Shown: positions 49,137-60,889 of the stretch, piece after piece
How positions within the stretch are numbered: position 1 is the stretch's first letter
How the letters are laid out: the number at the start of each line of letters is the position of its first letter
Assembly (NCBI GenBank): GCA_025526915.1
Contig: JAHLKH010000096.1
Span: 1-64,000, forward strand
Direction of reading: 5' to 3'
Origin: Entophlyctis helioformis
Taxonomy: Eukaryota > Chytridiomycota > Chytridiomycetes > Chytridiales > Chytriomycetaceae
Length of the DNA: 64,000 bases
Translations under genes and position numbers: made by a program
Notes under the pieces: model-generated
Told to the model about the DNA's origin: nothing
What the model saw: the letters and a program-made list of their open reading frames with translations, nothing else
Databases searched by the model: none

Positions 49137-50123
49137 TTAGTCGGTCTTGTCCCTGCCAGCCGTGATCGGCGGCGCAATCAGGTGCGTGTGCACCCACGGC
49201 ACAGCAAAGCGGACGCCTGCGGCAGCGACGACCAGCGCGAGCAGAATCGCTGGCAGGGTCGATGCAGGCACAGCGCCAAACAGACACGGCTCAAGCACTG
49301 CCGTTCACACCTGTGAGCTGTCGTGCACACACACAGACACACACGCGTATGACACGGCAGACGCCTACGCACCCATTCCAAACCTGACAGACTGCGCCGC
49401 CGGCTGCACGTCCGCCGCAGAGGCAGCCGTCGGCACGGGCACCCGCGTGCCAACCGCGCTGATCTTGACCAGCACGTCGCGACACTGTTCGATGCGATGC
49501 CCCTCGTTAGTCGAGCACACGGCCCAGCGACACTCGACGCAGACGAACCTGTGGCGTTGCGCATACAAGGCTCAGGCCAAAGTCTGTTGGATCCTGCACC
49601 GACCCGGTCAGTGCCAGCCACTGCTACCACTGCCGCCGTGCGTATGCATCGCATCGCAGATGCACTCACAGATGCTGGCCAGTTGATGCGTGCTTCGATG
49701 GCACCGAGGGCAGCTGCCACGGGCCACGGCCAGCCCGACAGCGCCGTCTCGAGCCCGCGCAACTCAAAGTACGTGAATGCGGCGGCTGCGGTGGATGCGA
49801 GCGGCCATGTCTGCAGCCTCTGTGGCGGGAGGGCCGTGTAGGGCCACCTGAGCACAGGCCTGCACCATTGTCGTGTCAGCAGGCCATGCCATGCCATGCC
49901 ATGCCATGCCATCCTTGCAAGTGTGCCAGCTGGCAGAGCGGCGACGGTCGTGCAAGATGGCGCCTCACCACGACTGCTCGAATGGAGCGGCGTCGACGGA
50001 AACGTCGCTCGAGGATGGCTGCAGAGGCAGTCGGATGACCAGCTTCTCTGCGTTTGCCTGCACTCGCAGCGGCATGCAGACAAGGACCATCCACATCAGC
50101 GCCGTCAACAGGGCTGCTGGCAT
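49137..50123 (-). CDS. Small secretory-pathway membrane protein, family not recognised
   Basis: Five exons with canonical GT-AG borders (50123-49969, 49859-49670, 49620-49549, 49484-49373, 49249-49137) join in phase to 213 aa; I found this by splicing, as no single frame is long. It has an N-terminal signal peptide (MPAALLTALMWMVLVCM, cleavage after VQA), a lumenal region with NAEKLVIRLPLQP, AFTYFELRGLETALSGWPWP and LGAIEARINWP, and one C-terminal transmembrane helix (FGMAILLALVVAAAGVRFAV) followed by a short tail. The type I topology with an ER-type lumenal domain resembles small subunits of ER complexes, but no family could be named. An intron between exons 1 and 2 holds a CCATG repeat. A CTAAC branch site precedes exon 4. 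Confidence 0.6.
49883..49912. repeat. CCATG pentanucleotide repeat
   Basis: About six tandem CCATG units inside the first intron of the small membrane protein gene. They produce false ORFs with repeated Met/Ala/Trp on both strands. Confidence 0.9.
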
Positions 50124-50332
50124 GGCTGCTGCTGGCAGCGAACGCGACCAAGATCGAAGACTCGGAAACTCTCAGCTACGTGTTCGTGTTGGACGAGCTC
50201 GCCAACAGCCCCTCGGCAAGCCACCAGCTCGACCGCAACTCGCAGCACACTCGGCCAAGGAAACAAGTGACATAATAACCAGATTTATGCTCATCACAGC
50301 ATCGTGTCCACGGTGGCATCCAGGCCACCCAT

Positions 50333-50385
50333 CCATCCACCCATCCAGTCCACCCATCCATCAACCAGTCCATCCACCCAAACAT
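50333..50385. repeat. CCATC/CCACC short-unit repeat 3' of PRMT1
   Basis: Repeated CATCCA/CACCCA units in the 283-bp gap between the small membrane protein start and the PRMT1 stop. Nothing else was seen in the gap. Confidence 0.75.
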
Positions 50386-50406
50386 TAGTGAGCGTGCGCC
50401 ATGCGT

Positions 50407-51844
<1,438 letters not shown>

Positions 51845-52054
51845 GGCGGTTGTCGTGTGTCCGGATGTGCAGGCAAGAAAAAAAAAAACGTTGGTCGTGC
51901 CCAAACCATGCGCGGTGGCTCAGTCCGCACTGCTGCTTACCAAGCACGCTTCTGTTTATTCTATCTGCGTCTAGCTGCGTCTGGCTGCATCTGGCTGCAT
52001 CTCTGCCTGGCGTGCCGCTGTGGCAGGCACCCCGGCTTGCCGACTCGGCGCGCA

Positions 52055-53921
52055 TCAGATGCCGTCGATGCATTTGAAGCGGGCAATCTTGCGCATAGAC
52101 TCCCAGTACACCTGCAGCTCTGTCTCGGACACAAAGATCACTGCTCCGTCTCGGGTCAGCATCCAATGCCACGCACCAGCCGTCACCGCTCGACGGCCAA
52201 GAACGTACCGTCGCATCGAATCCGTGCAGGTGACTGGTAGCCTCGCATGGCAATCGTCCCTTGCCCCGGGTACGCAACAGCGCCGCCAGCGCGTCCAGCC
52301 GCTCCAAACTCGTGCACAGCGTCTCGCAGTCGCCATGCACCGTCGCCTGACCCAACCGTTGCAGAGGGCACGCCATTGCCGAGAAACGCCCGGAATGTGA
52401 TCTCGCCGCGCGGCACGTTGATGTCGCCCGTCACTTTGTACGCCCACAGCTCGAGCCTGCCATGCCGCTGCACGTACCGCAGCAGAATGACTTCGCAGCC
52501 ATGGCCACCATAGCTGCCCACCCACAGCCGCGTCACGTCTGGGTACACGGGCAGCCGGGAAACCCGAGACCGTCTGGCCATTTCTGCGTCGGCAGCATGA
52601 TCTGTGAACAGAGCGGGGTGTAGTACACGTCATCGACATGGCTTGCGTGCGTCTCGATGTTGGATGCAATGCGTTTACGGAAACATGTCTGCTCGCAGTC
52701 AATAGCAAGCACGGCGGGATGTGCTGACCGTCGTGTTGACGATGACCGTTGAGACGCGCTTGCATATGCCTGAGACGCCGACGAGCTCGCAGCCTGCAGC
52801 AGAGAGTCCGCCGAAGACAGCTGCTGCGATCCAGTTGGCGTTGATCCGACCGATGCTGCCTGTGCTGCATGCGGCTGTGCGGCTGTCGCTGCAACGCCGC
52901 CGTCGTGATGGACTGCTGCAACGTCAATGCCGTGGTCTGCCCATGACTGTGCCAGTGTCGTGTCTGAGCCTTGCTGCACCGCCGACGGGTACGGCCAAAG
53001 CCCTGTCGCTGCATCTGGCGCGCCAAGCGGGAACTCTAAGCCATGCACCGTGTCAGACGTATCGTGCATCGCATCACATCCAAAACGGTCAACGCACCTT
53101 GCGATTGGATGCGTTGGACAAGCACCATGGGGTCCATGGGTGCCGGCTCGGGGATGTATCCAGAATCGTGCGCATGATGGACAGTGCGGAAGCTGATCCG
53201 ATGGCTTGACCGATTCGCCCAATCCGTCTTGCGGCACCACGGCCCAACGGCCGTCGTGCTCGCATCGGATCTGGCCAGCGTCCCCGTAGCAGCCACGAGC
53301 GTCTCTTCAAACACAGTCGAGCGACGCACGACCGTGACAAAGTCGTCGTCAACACTGATGAGGCGATTGATGCTCAGGGGAGACTCGGAGATGAACGACC
53401 CGCTCGGCCCTGCATCAAGCGTCTCGCCGCGCAGAACGAGCCGCAGAGGCGATGTCGACGACACGTCTTGGCGTCTTGGGGCTGCACGACCAGGCGGGCC
53501 AGAAGCACGCCGCCGTTGAAGAATGGATAGTCGATGTGCCAGAGACCCAAGAGTGTGCCGTAGCGGCGTGCAACGGCGGCATAGACATCCTTGACTTTGT
53601 AAAGCCAACCAGCCGGCCCTGTGCGACGAATGCGTACAGCGTGCGGAACGAGCAGGACGGTGGCGCTGGACTGCCGAGGCTGCTGCTCGCCCTCTCCCTG
53701 GCGTTGGCGTTGGCGTTGGCGTTGACAACGTCGGCAATCTGCGGACAGCTGGCGTTGCAGTAGTCGAGCCAAAGCAGGTCGTATCCGTCAACAACGCCTT
53801 GCAGCGACCGGCTCGCACACGACAGTCTGGCCGCACTCGCCGGCGGCATGAACGACAGGATGAGCTGGATGCATTCGACGGGCAGTCCCGCAAGGGTTGC
53901 TTGGCCTGCACTTGTCGTCAT
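52055..53921 (-). CDS. FBXO31-like F-box protein
   Basis: ATG 53921 starts MTTSAGQATLAGLPVECIQL; an F-box covers residues about 12-55 (LPVECIQLILSFMPPASAAR; LLWLDYCN). Next comes the signature of FBXO31-like proteins: LYKVKDVYAAVARRYGTLLG, LWHIDYPFFNGGVLLARLVV and, later, LWVGSYGGHGCEVILLRYVQ, KVTGDINVPRGEITFRAFLG and GQGTIAMRGYQSPARIRCDG. The C-terminus reads VIFVSETELQVYWESM and ARFKCIDGI. FBXO31 recruits substrates to SCF ligase. Introns are visible around 53045-53095, 52575-52605 and 52145-52210. Single-base breaks occur near 53607 (before WLYKVKD) and near 53463 (before SSTSPLRLVL). A Gln/Ser/His-rich insert lies between the conserved halves. Confidence 0.7.
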
Positions 53922-53993
53922 CAAGTTTGGTTGTTGGGGAAACCAGATCGCGTCATCCAGATCGCGTTGGAAAGTTTATTATACGCTCGCGTA

Positions 53994-56900
53994 TCACATC
54001 TGTGAGGCATAGTGGCCGCTGGCAATCTCGCGAATGACGGCAGCGTTGGCAGCGCCAGTCGCATCCACAAGCTCGCCAAACACAGAGCCAGCCCGGCCGA
54101 GCAGCACATGCGGCGCATCAAACTCGGCAATCTCGCCCTGGTCAAGCACAAGCACGCGGTCAAACGCCGCAATCGTGTTGAGACGGTGCGCAATGCTCAG
54201 CACCGTCGTGTGGCAAACTGCGACCGGATCGACTCTTGGATGCGCTTGTCGGCCTCGGCATCCACCGACGCCGTCGCCTCGTCCATGATGAGCACCTTGG
54301 GCCGCGCGAGAATGGCCTTGGCAAGACACAGCAGCTGGCGCTGGCCCATCGACAGGTTGGATCCGTTCTCCTCGATCGCCGCATCCAGCTTGTCTGTCTG
54401 CGCAGCCACGTAGTCCTTGAGACCCACGAGCGACAGCGACTCCCACAGCTGGTCGTCGGTGTATCCCGTCTGCAGCATGTCGAGGTTGGACCGCACGGTT
54501 CCCTTGAACAGCACGGGCTCCTGCGGGATGATCTGCAGGCGAGAGCGCAGCGTCTTGAGGCCGAGCGTCGCAATGTCGCGGCCGTCGATGGTGATGGATC
54601 CCTTGGATGCCTCCATGATGCGGAACAGGGCCGTCATGAGCGTGCTCTTGCCCGAGCCGGTGCGGCCGACGATGCCGACCTTTTCGCCAGGACGGATGTC
54701 GAGCGACAGGTTCTTGATGACGGCGTGGTCGGGACGCGAGTCGTAGCAGATCTGCAGGTCGCGGATGGCAAGTGCACCGGCAGTCGGCCACTCGTCCTTG
54801 GTCGAGGGTCGTTGGGCATCACGCGCGGTGCCTCACGAGGCAGCTCGTTGGCGTAGTGGTTGAGACGCTCGACCGAGTTGAACTGTCCATGAGATGCGCC
54901 ACGTTAGCGTCCATGAGAAGCAATCGTTCCAGCCACATCCATACCATGGCTTCGGCATTGGCCACTTGGATGAGCATGATATTGAGCGACTGGCTCAGAC
55001 CCATGGCAGCTACAATCGATATGCCAGCAAATGCAGGTCCTCTGCCCGCGTCCAGTGTTGCCAGCAGAACCAAGGTGAAGGTGATGGTTGACGTGAGCAT
55101 CTCTAGACGGATGCCGATCCAGATTGGCGCAGACTCGAGGAGCAGCATTGAGAGATTGGCGTGATCCATGCACTGCCGCTGCTGCTCGACAAACTCGGCT
55201 TTGACGCCATACGCCTGAATGGTCGGGATGCCGTTGAGCGACTCTGAGACGTGCGAGTTGATTGGCGACTTCATGATGGACGACAGACGCTTGAGCTCGC
55301 GGTACGTGGACTGGAAGAAGCTAAAGATGAAGATGTACGCCGCAGCAAGCACTGCGAATTGCACTGTTTGCAAACAAACGGAGAGAGTGTGTGTTAGCAT
55401 GCAAGGCAGCATACACGCATGGAGGTGCAGCTTACAGATGAGATATGGCGTAGAGGAAGCCACGATCGCAAGGCCAGTGACAAACTGCACGGCAAAGTAG
55501 AGAACCGTGACAATCGTGTTGCCGATGCTCAAGTCAAGGCTGCGGACATCGCCCGACATGCGATTGATGATGCGGCCGATGGGCTGGCCGTCAAAGAACG
55601 ACATGGGAGCGTGCAGCAGGCCAGCCATGGCTGAATCGTGGAGGACAAGTGCCGCCTTGAGTGACCCGGAAAAGACGACCGTCATCAAGACTAACGATGC
55701 GATTGTTCCAACCACACTCAGTCCAGCATACAGCCGGAAGTACAACGTGTTGCCTGTGCTCGACCACCAGGCAAGCGCAAGCTGGATGAAAACAATCGAC
55801 GAGCAAGAGAGCAAGATGGCAGCTGCCATCACGCCGACAAATGCTGTGCCACCGCCAGCAGCAAAGAATGCCTTGAACGTGTCGAGCTTGACGGCGCCAA
55901 CGCGGCGGTCCTCTGCGATCGCCTGCTGCTCTTCAAACTCCTTGACAGCCTTGACCACAACCTCGTCCTCGTCCTTGTCCTCTTCGTTGTCCTTGCCGTC
56001 CTCGTCGTCAAAGTGGTAGTCCTTCATGATGCCAGAGAGAGCACTCTCTGGGACAGCCATGAGATCCTTGAACGTGCCCGTCTCGGCAACACGGCCATTG
56101 TCAAGCACGACGACAAAGTCGACCTTGGGAAGCAGGTGCAGCTGGTGCGTGACAAGCACGACCGTCTTGCTCTTGAGCGTGCCGCAGATGGCCTCGTCAA
56201 ACACCTTCTTGCCAACGTGTGCATCGAGGGCGGCAATGGGATCGTCCAGCAGGTAGATGTCGGCGTCGCGAGCAATGGCACGAGCGAGTGCAACACGAGC
56301 CTTCTGGCCGCCAGACAGGTTGATGCCCTTCTCGCCAATCTGCGTGCCGAGACCGTTGGGGAGGATCTCGAGGTCGTGCTCGAGACACGAGGCAGACACG
56401 GCCTTGGCGATGTTGGGACGCACGGACTCGTCGCTGAACACAATGTTCTCCTCGATGGTGCCGGTCAGGATCCACGGCTCCTGAGCGCAGTAGGCGACGG
56501 ATCCGTAGACGGACGACGAGCCGGCCGTCTTGCGCATGCCGCCAATGAGAGCAGACAGCAGCGACGACTTGCCCGAGCCGACAGAGCCAACGACAGCAAC
56601 AAGCGAGCCGCGCGGGATGGACAGGTTGATGTCCTCGAGCTTGAACGGCTCCTGCTTGTTCTGATCCTCGCTATCCGTCTTGGCTTCTTCCCAGGTGAAC
56701 GATGCGCCATCCATAGCGATGGCAGGTCCATCACGGTTTTTCTGCAACGGTTGGCGACTGGTGACATCCTCTGGACCGACTTCAGGCGACAAGAGGAACG
56801 GCTCGACGCGCTTGTACGACACGTTGAACGCAGTGACCGATCTGTCCATGGGAAACAGCTATGAGTCGCGTACAGACCAAAGTGGAGCAGATCACCAATG

Positions 56901-58092
56901 CGCACGTACGCAATGGTGTTGGGCAGATCGTTGAGCGGCATCATGAGGGTCTCAAACAGGCCAAAAGCAGCAAAAGGGACGTAGCTCTGCATGTTTCCGC
57001 CCAGTGCCGCATACGTGGCAAACGCCAGCACGGGGATCAGAATGCGCTGGATGTCCAATATGGCGCTGGCAAGAGTGAGCGTCGTGAAAAACAGCCTGGC
57101 GCTCTTGACTTGCTCCGAGCGTGCCTTGCCGACTCTCGCCTCAAACACCTCTTCGGTCGATCCAAACTTGACCATCTTGATGCCATGGAGGAACTCGCGC
57201 ACGAGCTTGATGCGACTGTCGAGTGCACGCATGTAGCCACCGATCGACGTTGAGAACTGGCTGCCAAACAGCGACTGCGCAAACGAGAGGACGATGAGCG
57301 TGCCGACAGCAGCCCAGACGGCGTGCCCGAGCAACAGCCCGAGGAGCACGATGCTGACAATGATGTGGAGCGGCGATGCCCACATGGGCGTGAGCGTCCA
57401 CGAAAAGAAGGATGCAAGCTGGTTTACGTCCGACGAGGCCATGTTGACCGTCTGCGCCTCGGGAAACGCCTTGCGAGCCGCGGGTGACAACACGAGCGCC
57501 TTTTCGTAGACCGCGCCGGTCAGGAGGGCGGTGATGCTGACCTGGAGGCGGAGAGCGAGCGTGGCCTCGAGGCGGTTGATGACCGACAGCACAACCTGCA
57601 GGGCAAAGAAGATGAACGCCAGGCCCACGCCCGAGCGGATGGCCAGCGTTGGGTCGTTGCGATCGGCAATGTACTTGAGCACCTGAGGCAGCAGCCAGAA
57701 CGGCGTGCCGAGCTGGATGGCGATCGACAGCAGTTTGACGGCAGCCAGAACGCCGAGCGACGCTGCGTACTTGCGCAGCAGGAACACGATCAGGCTTGGC
57801 CGCTGTGTGCCTTGCGGATCGGCTGCGTGCGCACGGGCAGATGTCCAGAAGCCGTCCATGCCGGCGGCGGCCGTTGCTGCCTGCATGGCGGTCTCCAGCG
57901 CCGGCAGATCCTGTGCGAGGGGTGGGCAATGCCGGTCAGCTGAGGGGACGGCAAGCTTTGTCTCCCAAACAGACGCACACTCTCGACGACCGGCCTGCGT
58001 CCACCACGGCGAAACAGCGGCGTCATCCACGAGACTGAGAGGAACGACCACCACAGCGCCATGCCACTCTGCGTCCTGCTGTCCTTGGCCAT
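53994..58092 (-). CDS. ABCC/MRP-type full ABC transporter
   Basis: ATG 58092 begins MAKDSRTQSGMALWWSFL, the usual ABCC start without a TMD0. TMD1 (about 57850-56930) is followed by NBD1 with Walker A (VVGSVGSGKSSLLSALIGG), signature LSGGQKARVALARA and Walker B (IYLLDDPIAALDAHVG). TMD2 follows (FFDGQPIGRIINRMSGDVRS). NBD2 has Walker A (IVGRTGSGKSTLMTALF), signature LSMGQRQLLCLAKA and Walker B VLIMDEATASVDAEA. Introns are visible at about 56910-56855 (donor GTACGC), 55435-55370 and near 54955-54895 (GTATGG donor, CTAAC branch). One base seems missing near 54820 (before STKDEWPTAG) and one near 54213 (before TTVLSIAHRLN). The first exon join near 57985 is unresolved. NBD1 has Asp after Walker B (degenerate catalytic Glu), typical of ABCC. 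Substrate unknown; probably vacuolar or plasma-membrane export of conjugates. Confidence 0.88.
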
Positions 58093-58145
58093 GACGGGTT
58101 GCTGGATCAGGACAAGTGGAACCTTTTCCTTTTCTGGATCACGTC
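58093..58145. promoter_or_regulatory. 53-bp bidirectional gap between ABC transporter and BLOC1S1-like starts
   Basis: The two start codons face away from each other with only 53 bp between them, so 5' UTRs and core promoter must be shared or overlap coding sequence. Confidence 0.6.
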
Positions 58146-58880
58146 ATGCTCGCCAAGAAGCTTCGGCAGCACCAGGCGGCAGTCGCGGCAACAGCGGCGG
58201 CGGCAGCAGCAGCAGGCTCGCCTGGAAACGGTGCGAATCCTGGCATGTCCTGGCATGCCCTGGCATGGCACGCCTCCTTGCTGACCACATCTGCTGTTCC
58301 TGTTGCCGACAGACCCGGTGCAGAGCCTGGCCGAGCTTGTTTGTGATGCAAACAGCAAGAGGCAAGCGAGCTCGTTGGGTTGTGGCATGGGCGAGTGGCC
58401 GCCTAGCATGCTGACATGCTGACATGCGCTGGATGTCTGCAGCGTGTCCGCAGCGTTCTTGAATGAGAAGCAGATAGAGGCAGACACCAAGCGGCTGCAG
58501 GCGCAGCTCAAGATCTACGAGCGGCAGACCAGGCAGTGGCTGGATCTGATTGCACAGATCAACGGCTCGCTCAAGGTGCGCTTGCATTCGCGAGTGCAGC
58601 ATGGCCCTGTCTGGCTATGCGGTGCGGTGCGGTACCATGCGGTGCGATGGCATGCTGACAGCGCGCATCCAGGACGTGGGCGACGTGGAGAACTGGGCAG
58701 GCATCATTGAGCGGGACATGCAGGAGATTGCACTGACCATCATCAAGGGTGCGTGGCGCCTGTTGCGCTTTCCAGCGCGCCGACTGTGGCTGACATTCGT
58801 GCATGTCCTGCAGCACAACCAGCACAACCAGCACAGCCAGCACAACCAGCACAGCCCGAGGCATCTCAAGGGACAGAATA
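58146..58880 (+). CDS. BLOC1S1: BLOC1S1/GCN5L1-like small coiled-coil protein
   Basis: Assembled from short exons. ATG 58146 starts MLAKKLRQHQAAVAATAAAA. After an intron (acceptor CAG|ACCCGG, near 58311) comes PVQSLAELVCDANSKR, then the core exon (about 58441-58576) AAFLNEKQIEADTKRLQAQL and YERQTRQWLDLIAQINGSLK, then DVGDVENWAGIIERDMQEIA (about 58673-58748). The pattern MLxxxLxxHQ ... NxxQIexxxKxLQxQ ... GQWlxlIxxfNxxLKeiGDVENWAxxIExDM is that of BLOC1S1 (GCN5L1), a subunit of the BLOC-1 and BORC endolysosomal complexes. A last exon after the CAG near 58815 would add a QPA-repeat tail ending at TAA 58878-58880, overlapping an AATAAA signal (58876-58881). The final splice is inferred. Confidence 0.75.
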
Positions 58881-58893
58881 AAGCTCTGTATAT

Positions 58894-59724
58894 TCACGCC
58901 GTCTTTACAACACTCGCCGCCATGACCATGTCTCGTCCAAACTGCTCGTAGACGACATCAGCCAGTCGCGGCATGTCGGCATGGTCTGCTCGTTGCGCGC
59001 TTGGTGGGCCTGCATCTGACGACATGCCCATGCCAGCAAGTGCGTGCACGCCAGATCCAAGGAGCATGGGGGCGACCGTCACAATCAGACGATCAATGGC
59101 AACAGCCTGGCTGGACAGGCATTCGCGGATGACTTGCGATCCGCCCTCGATCATGACGGAGCGGATGCCATGCCGGCTCCTGAGCATCGCCAGAGCAGCA
59201 GCTATATCGATGCGTCCTTGGGCATTGTGCGGGACCGTCACGACAACAGCGCCTCGCTCGGTCAGCGCCAATCGACGCTCGAGCGTCTGCGCGTCCGTGC
59301 TTTCCACCGTCAGAACGAGCGGCCGTCTGTCCATGGCCTTGCATGACAGCGGGCACTGCAGCTTCGAGTCCAGGATCACCGGCCGTGGATGGGACGGCGG
59401 CGAGGCGTGGTGCGGCGGCGGGCCGCGGGTGACGAAGCGGGTCGACAGCGACGGGTTGTCGCACAGCAGCGTGCCGATCCCCACCAGGATGGCGTCGTGC
59501 GAGGCTCGCAGGGCATGTGTGAGCACCATCGAGGCTCGGCTGGAGAGAGCGACCTGCTGGCCCGGCCTGGCGATGAAGCCGTCCAGGGACTGGGCATAGG
59601 TGAGCGTCGTGAACGGCGCTGCTCGGCCGGCGGCTGCTTGTGCAGCATCCCACGGCTGCGGCAGATGGCGGCCCAGAAAGCCGAATGCGGCGTCTTCGAG
59701 GGCGGCTTGCTCGTTGTCGGCCAT
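58894..59724 (-). CDS. RIB7: 2,5-diamino-6-ribosylamino-pyrimidinone 5'-phosphate reductase (riboflavin pathway)
   Basis: An intronless 276-aa protein from ATG 59724 (MADNEQAALEDAAFGFLGRH) to stop 58894. The RibD C-terminal/DHFR-like reductase domain is clear: FTTLTYAQSLDGFIARPGQQ, ASMVLTHALRASHDAILVGI, GTLLCDNPSLSTRF, PRPVILDSKLQCPL and SVMIEGGSQVIRECLSS. Fungal Rib7 reduces the ribosyl side chain of the GTP cyclohydrolase II product with NADPH, before deamination. Length is close to yeast Rib7. The gene converges on the BLOC1S1-like gene with only 13 bp between stops, so the transcripts must overlap. No frame break. Confidence 0.93.
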   Translation of the reverse strand: MADNEQAALEDAAFGFLGRHLPQPWDAAQAAAGRAAPFTTLTYAQSLDGFIARPGQQVALSSRASMVLTHALRASHDAILVGIGTLLCDNPSLSTRFVTRGPPPHHASPPSHPRPVILDSKLQCPLSCKAMDRRPLVLTVESTDAQTLERRLALTERGAVVVTVPHNAQGRIDIAAALAMLRSRHGIRSVMIEGGSQVIRECLSSQAVAIDRLIVTVAPMLLGSGVHALAGMGMSSDAGPPSAQRADHADMPRLADVVYEQFGRDMVMAASVVKTA

Positions 59725-60092
59725 CGGTGCAAGTTGCAAGTGCCGCAGCTGGGAAGTCGCACCGCAAGCCCGCCGTGACTGCGTCCTGCCTGGCGCTGGC
59801 GTCCTCGAGGCTCGACGTCCGCGGTGCCACGCTGCAGGTGACTCACCGTTGAGTCCCTGCCCCGACGCCACTGCGGCGCGCTCTTGTGTCTCGAAACGCC
59901 GTGTTTGTGTGTGCCACCCATCGCCCATCGGCCTCTATAAAACACGAGCGGCCCCCTCGTTCCCGTCAGCTCCAGCTCACCGACTCTTCTGTATTTACTC
60001 CCAGTCAATAGCAACCAGTGCGTCCCGCCTTTCCTCTTGCCGACCCATCGCCGCATCCACTGACGCCTGCCTGCAGCCTTCCTGTACCAAAC
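59725..60092. promoter_or_regulatory. Divergent promoter between RIB7 and the secreted-protein gene
   Basis: 368 bp. A well-placed TATAAAA (59936-59942) lies 151 bp upstream of the secreted-protein ATG and the leader is CT/C-rich. Nothing else is recognised. Confidence 0.55.
59936..59942 (+). promoter_or_regulatory. TATA box of the secreted-protein gene
   Basis: TATAAAA in an otherwise GC-rich region. One of few clear TATA boxes in the window, consistent with a strongly or inducibly expressed gene. Confidence 0.6.
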
Positions 60093-60821
60093 ATGCTCTT
60101 CAACAACGCCATCGTCATCGCCATCGCCGCCTTTGCCGCATCGCCTGTGCAGGCCCGTTTCGGCGGCGACAACAAGGTCCAGGCCGAGATTGCCGCTGCT
60201 GCCGACAACACCCTCTCGGGCGAGTCGATCAAGTTCAACCAGGCTGCCGCCGACCCGTGTGGCAAGCTCATCCACGCCGACAAGATCGCTGCCCGCAAGC
60301 CCGGCCCAGCGGCCATCAACGCCGCCCGCCTGTTTGTCCACGCCGAGAAGAACTTCAACCCCGACGTGGCTCCCTTCCTGCCCACGCTCTGCCAGGACCC
60401 CACGCTCCCCACCAACCCCGAGCTGCGCGGCATCCTGCCCAAGGTGTCTGACCAGCAGCTCAAGAAGCGCTTTGGTGCCGACGGCGGCCTGACCAACGAG
60501 ACCGCCAACGCCGTCGCTCGCGAGTCGTTCCTCAACCCCATCAAGGACAACGCGGGCAAGTCGGTCGCGCAGCTGTTTGCCGAGAAGGGCTTCAAGGACT
60601 TTGTCGGCTCGGAGAAGTTTACGATTGGTGCCGTCGCGCCGCCTGCTGACAAGCCCGCCACGCCGCCTCCTGCCCCCGCTACTGGTGGCAACGCTGCTAC
60701 TGGTGGAAACGCTGCCACTGGTGGAAACGCTGCCACTGGCAACGCTGCTGGTGCAGACAAGACCAAGAACGACCTCAAGTCGCTTGTTGCTCAGCTTGCT
60801 CAGCTCATCAACTCTCTGTAA
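60093..60821 (+). CDS. Secreted protein with TGGNAA repeats, family unknown
   Basis: An intronless 242-aa protein. The signal peptide MLFNNAIVIAIAAFAASPVQA is followed by a mature domain of about 165 residues (QAEIAAAADNTLSGESIKFN; ADPCGKLIHADKIAARKPG; AAINAARLFVHAEKNFNPD) with only two cysteines. A Pro-rich linker, four TGGNAA-type repeats (about residues 203-225) and a short helical end (LKSLVAQLAQLINSL) follow. The TATA box and strongly GC3-biased codons suggest high expression. No enzymatic motif was recognised, so it is a candidate extracellular or cell-wall-associated protein. Ankyrin unit E begins directly at its stop codon (TAATG). Confidence 0.7.
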   Translation: MLFNNAIVIAIAAFAASPVQARFGGDNKVQAEIAAAADNTLSGESIKFNQAAADPCGKLIHADKIAARKPGPAAINAARLFVHAEKNFNPDVAPFLPTLCQDPTLPTNPELRGILPKVSDQQLKKRFGADGGLTNETANAVARESFLNPIKDNAGKSVAQLFAEKGFKDFVGSEKFTIGAVAPPADKPATPPPAPATGGNAATGGNAATGGNAATGNAAGADKTKNDLKSLVAQLAQLINSL

Positions 60822-60889
60822 TGAATATCCAGATCAACTCCGATCCAACGCGAACGCATCTTGCTCAACAACACGCAACTCTTGCAGCA

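Noticed and set aside
49873..50388. Plus-strand frames over the small membrane protein gene (for example MAPHHDCSNGAAS)
   Set aside because: They cross the CCATG repeat and lie antisense to five exons with perfect splice sites and phase; no domain seen.
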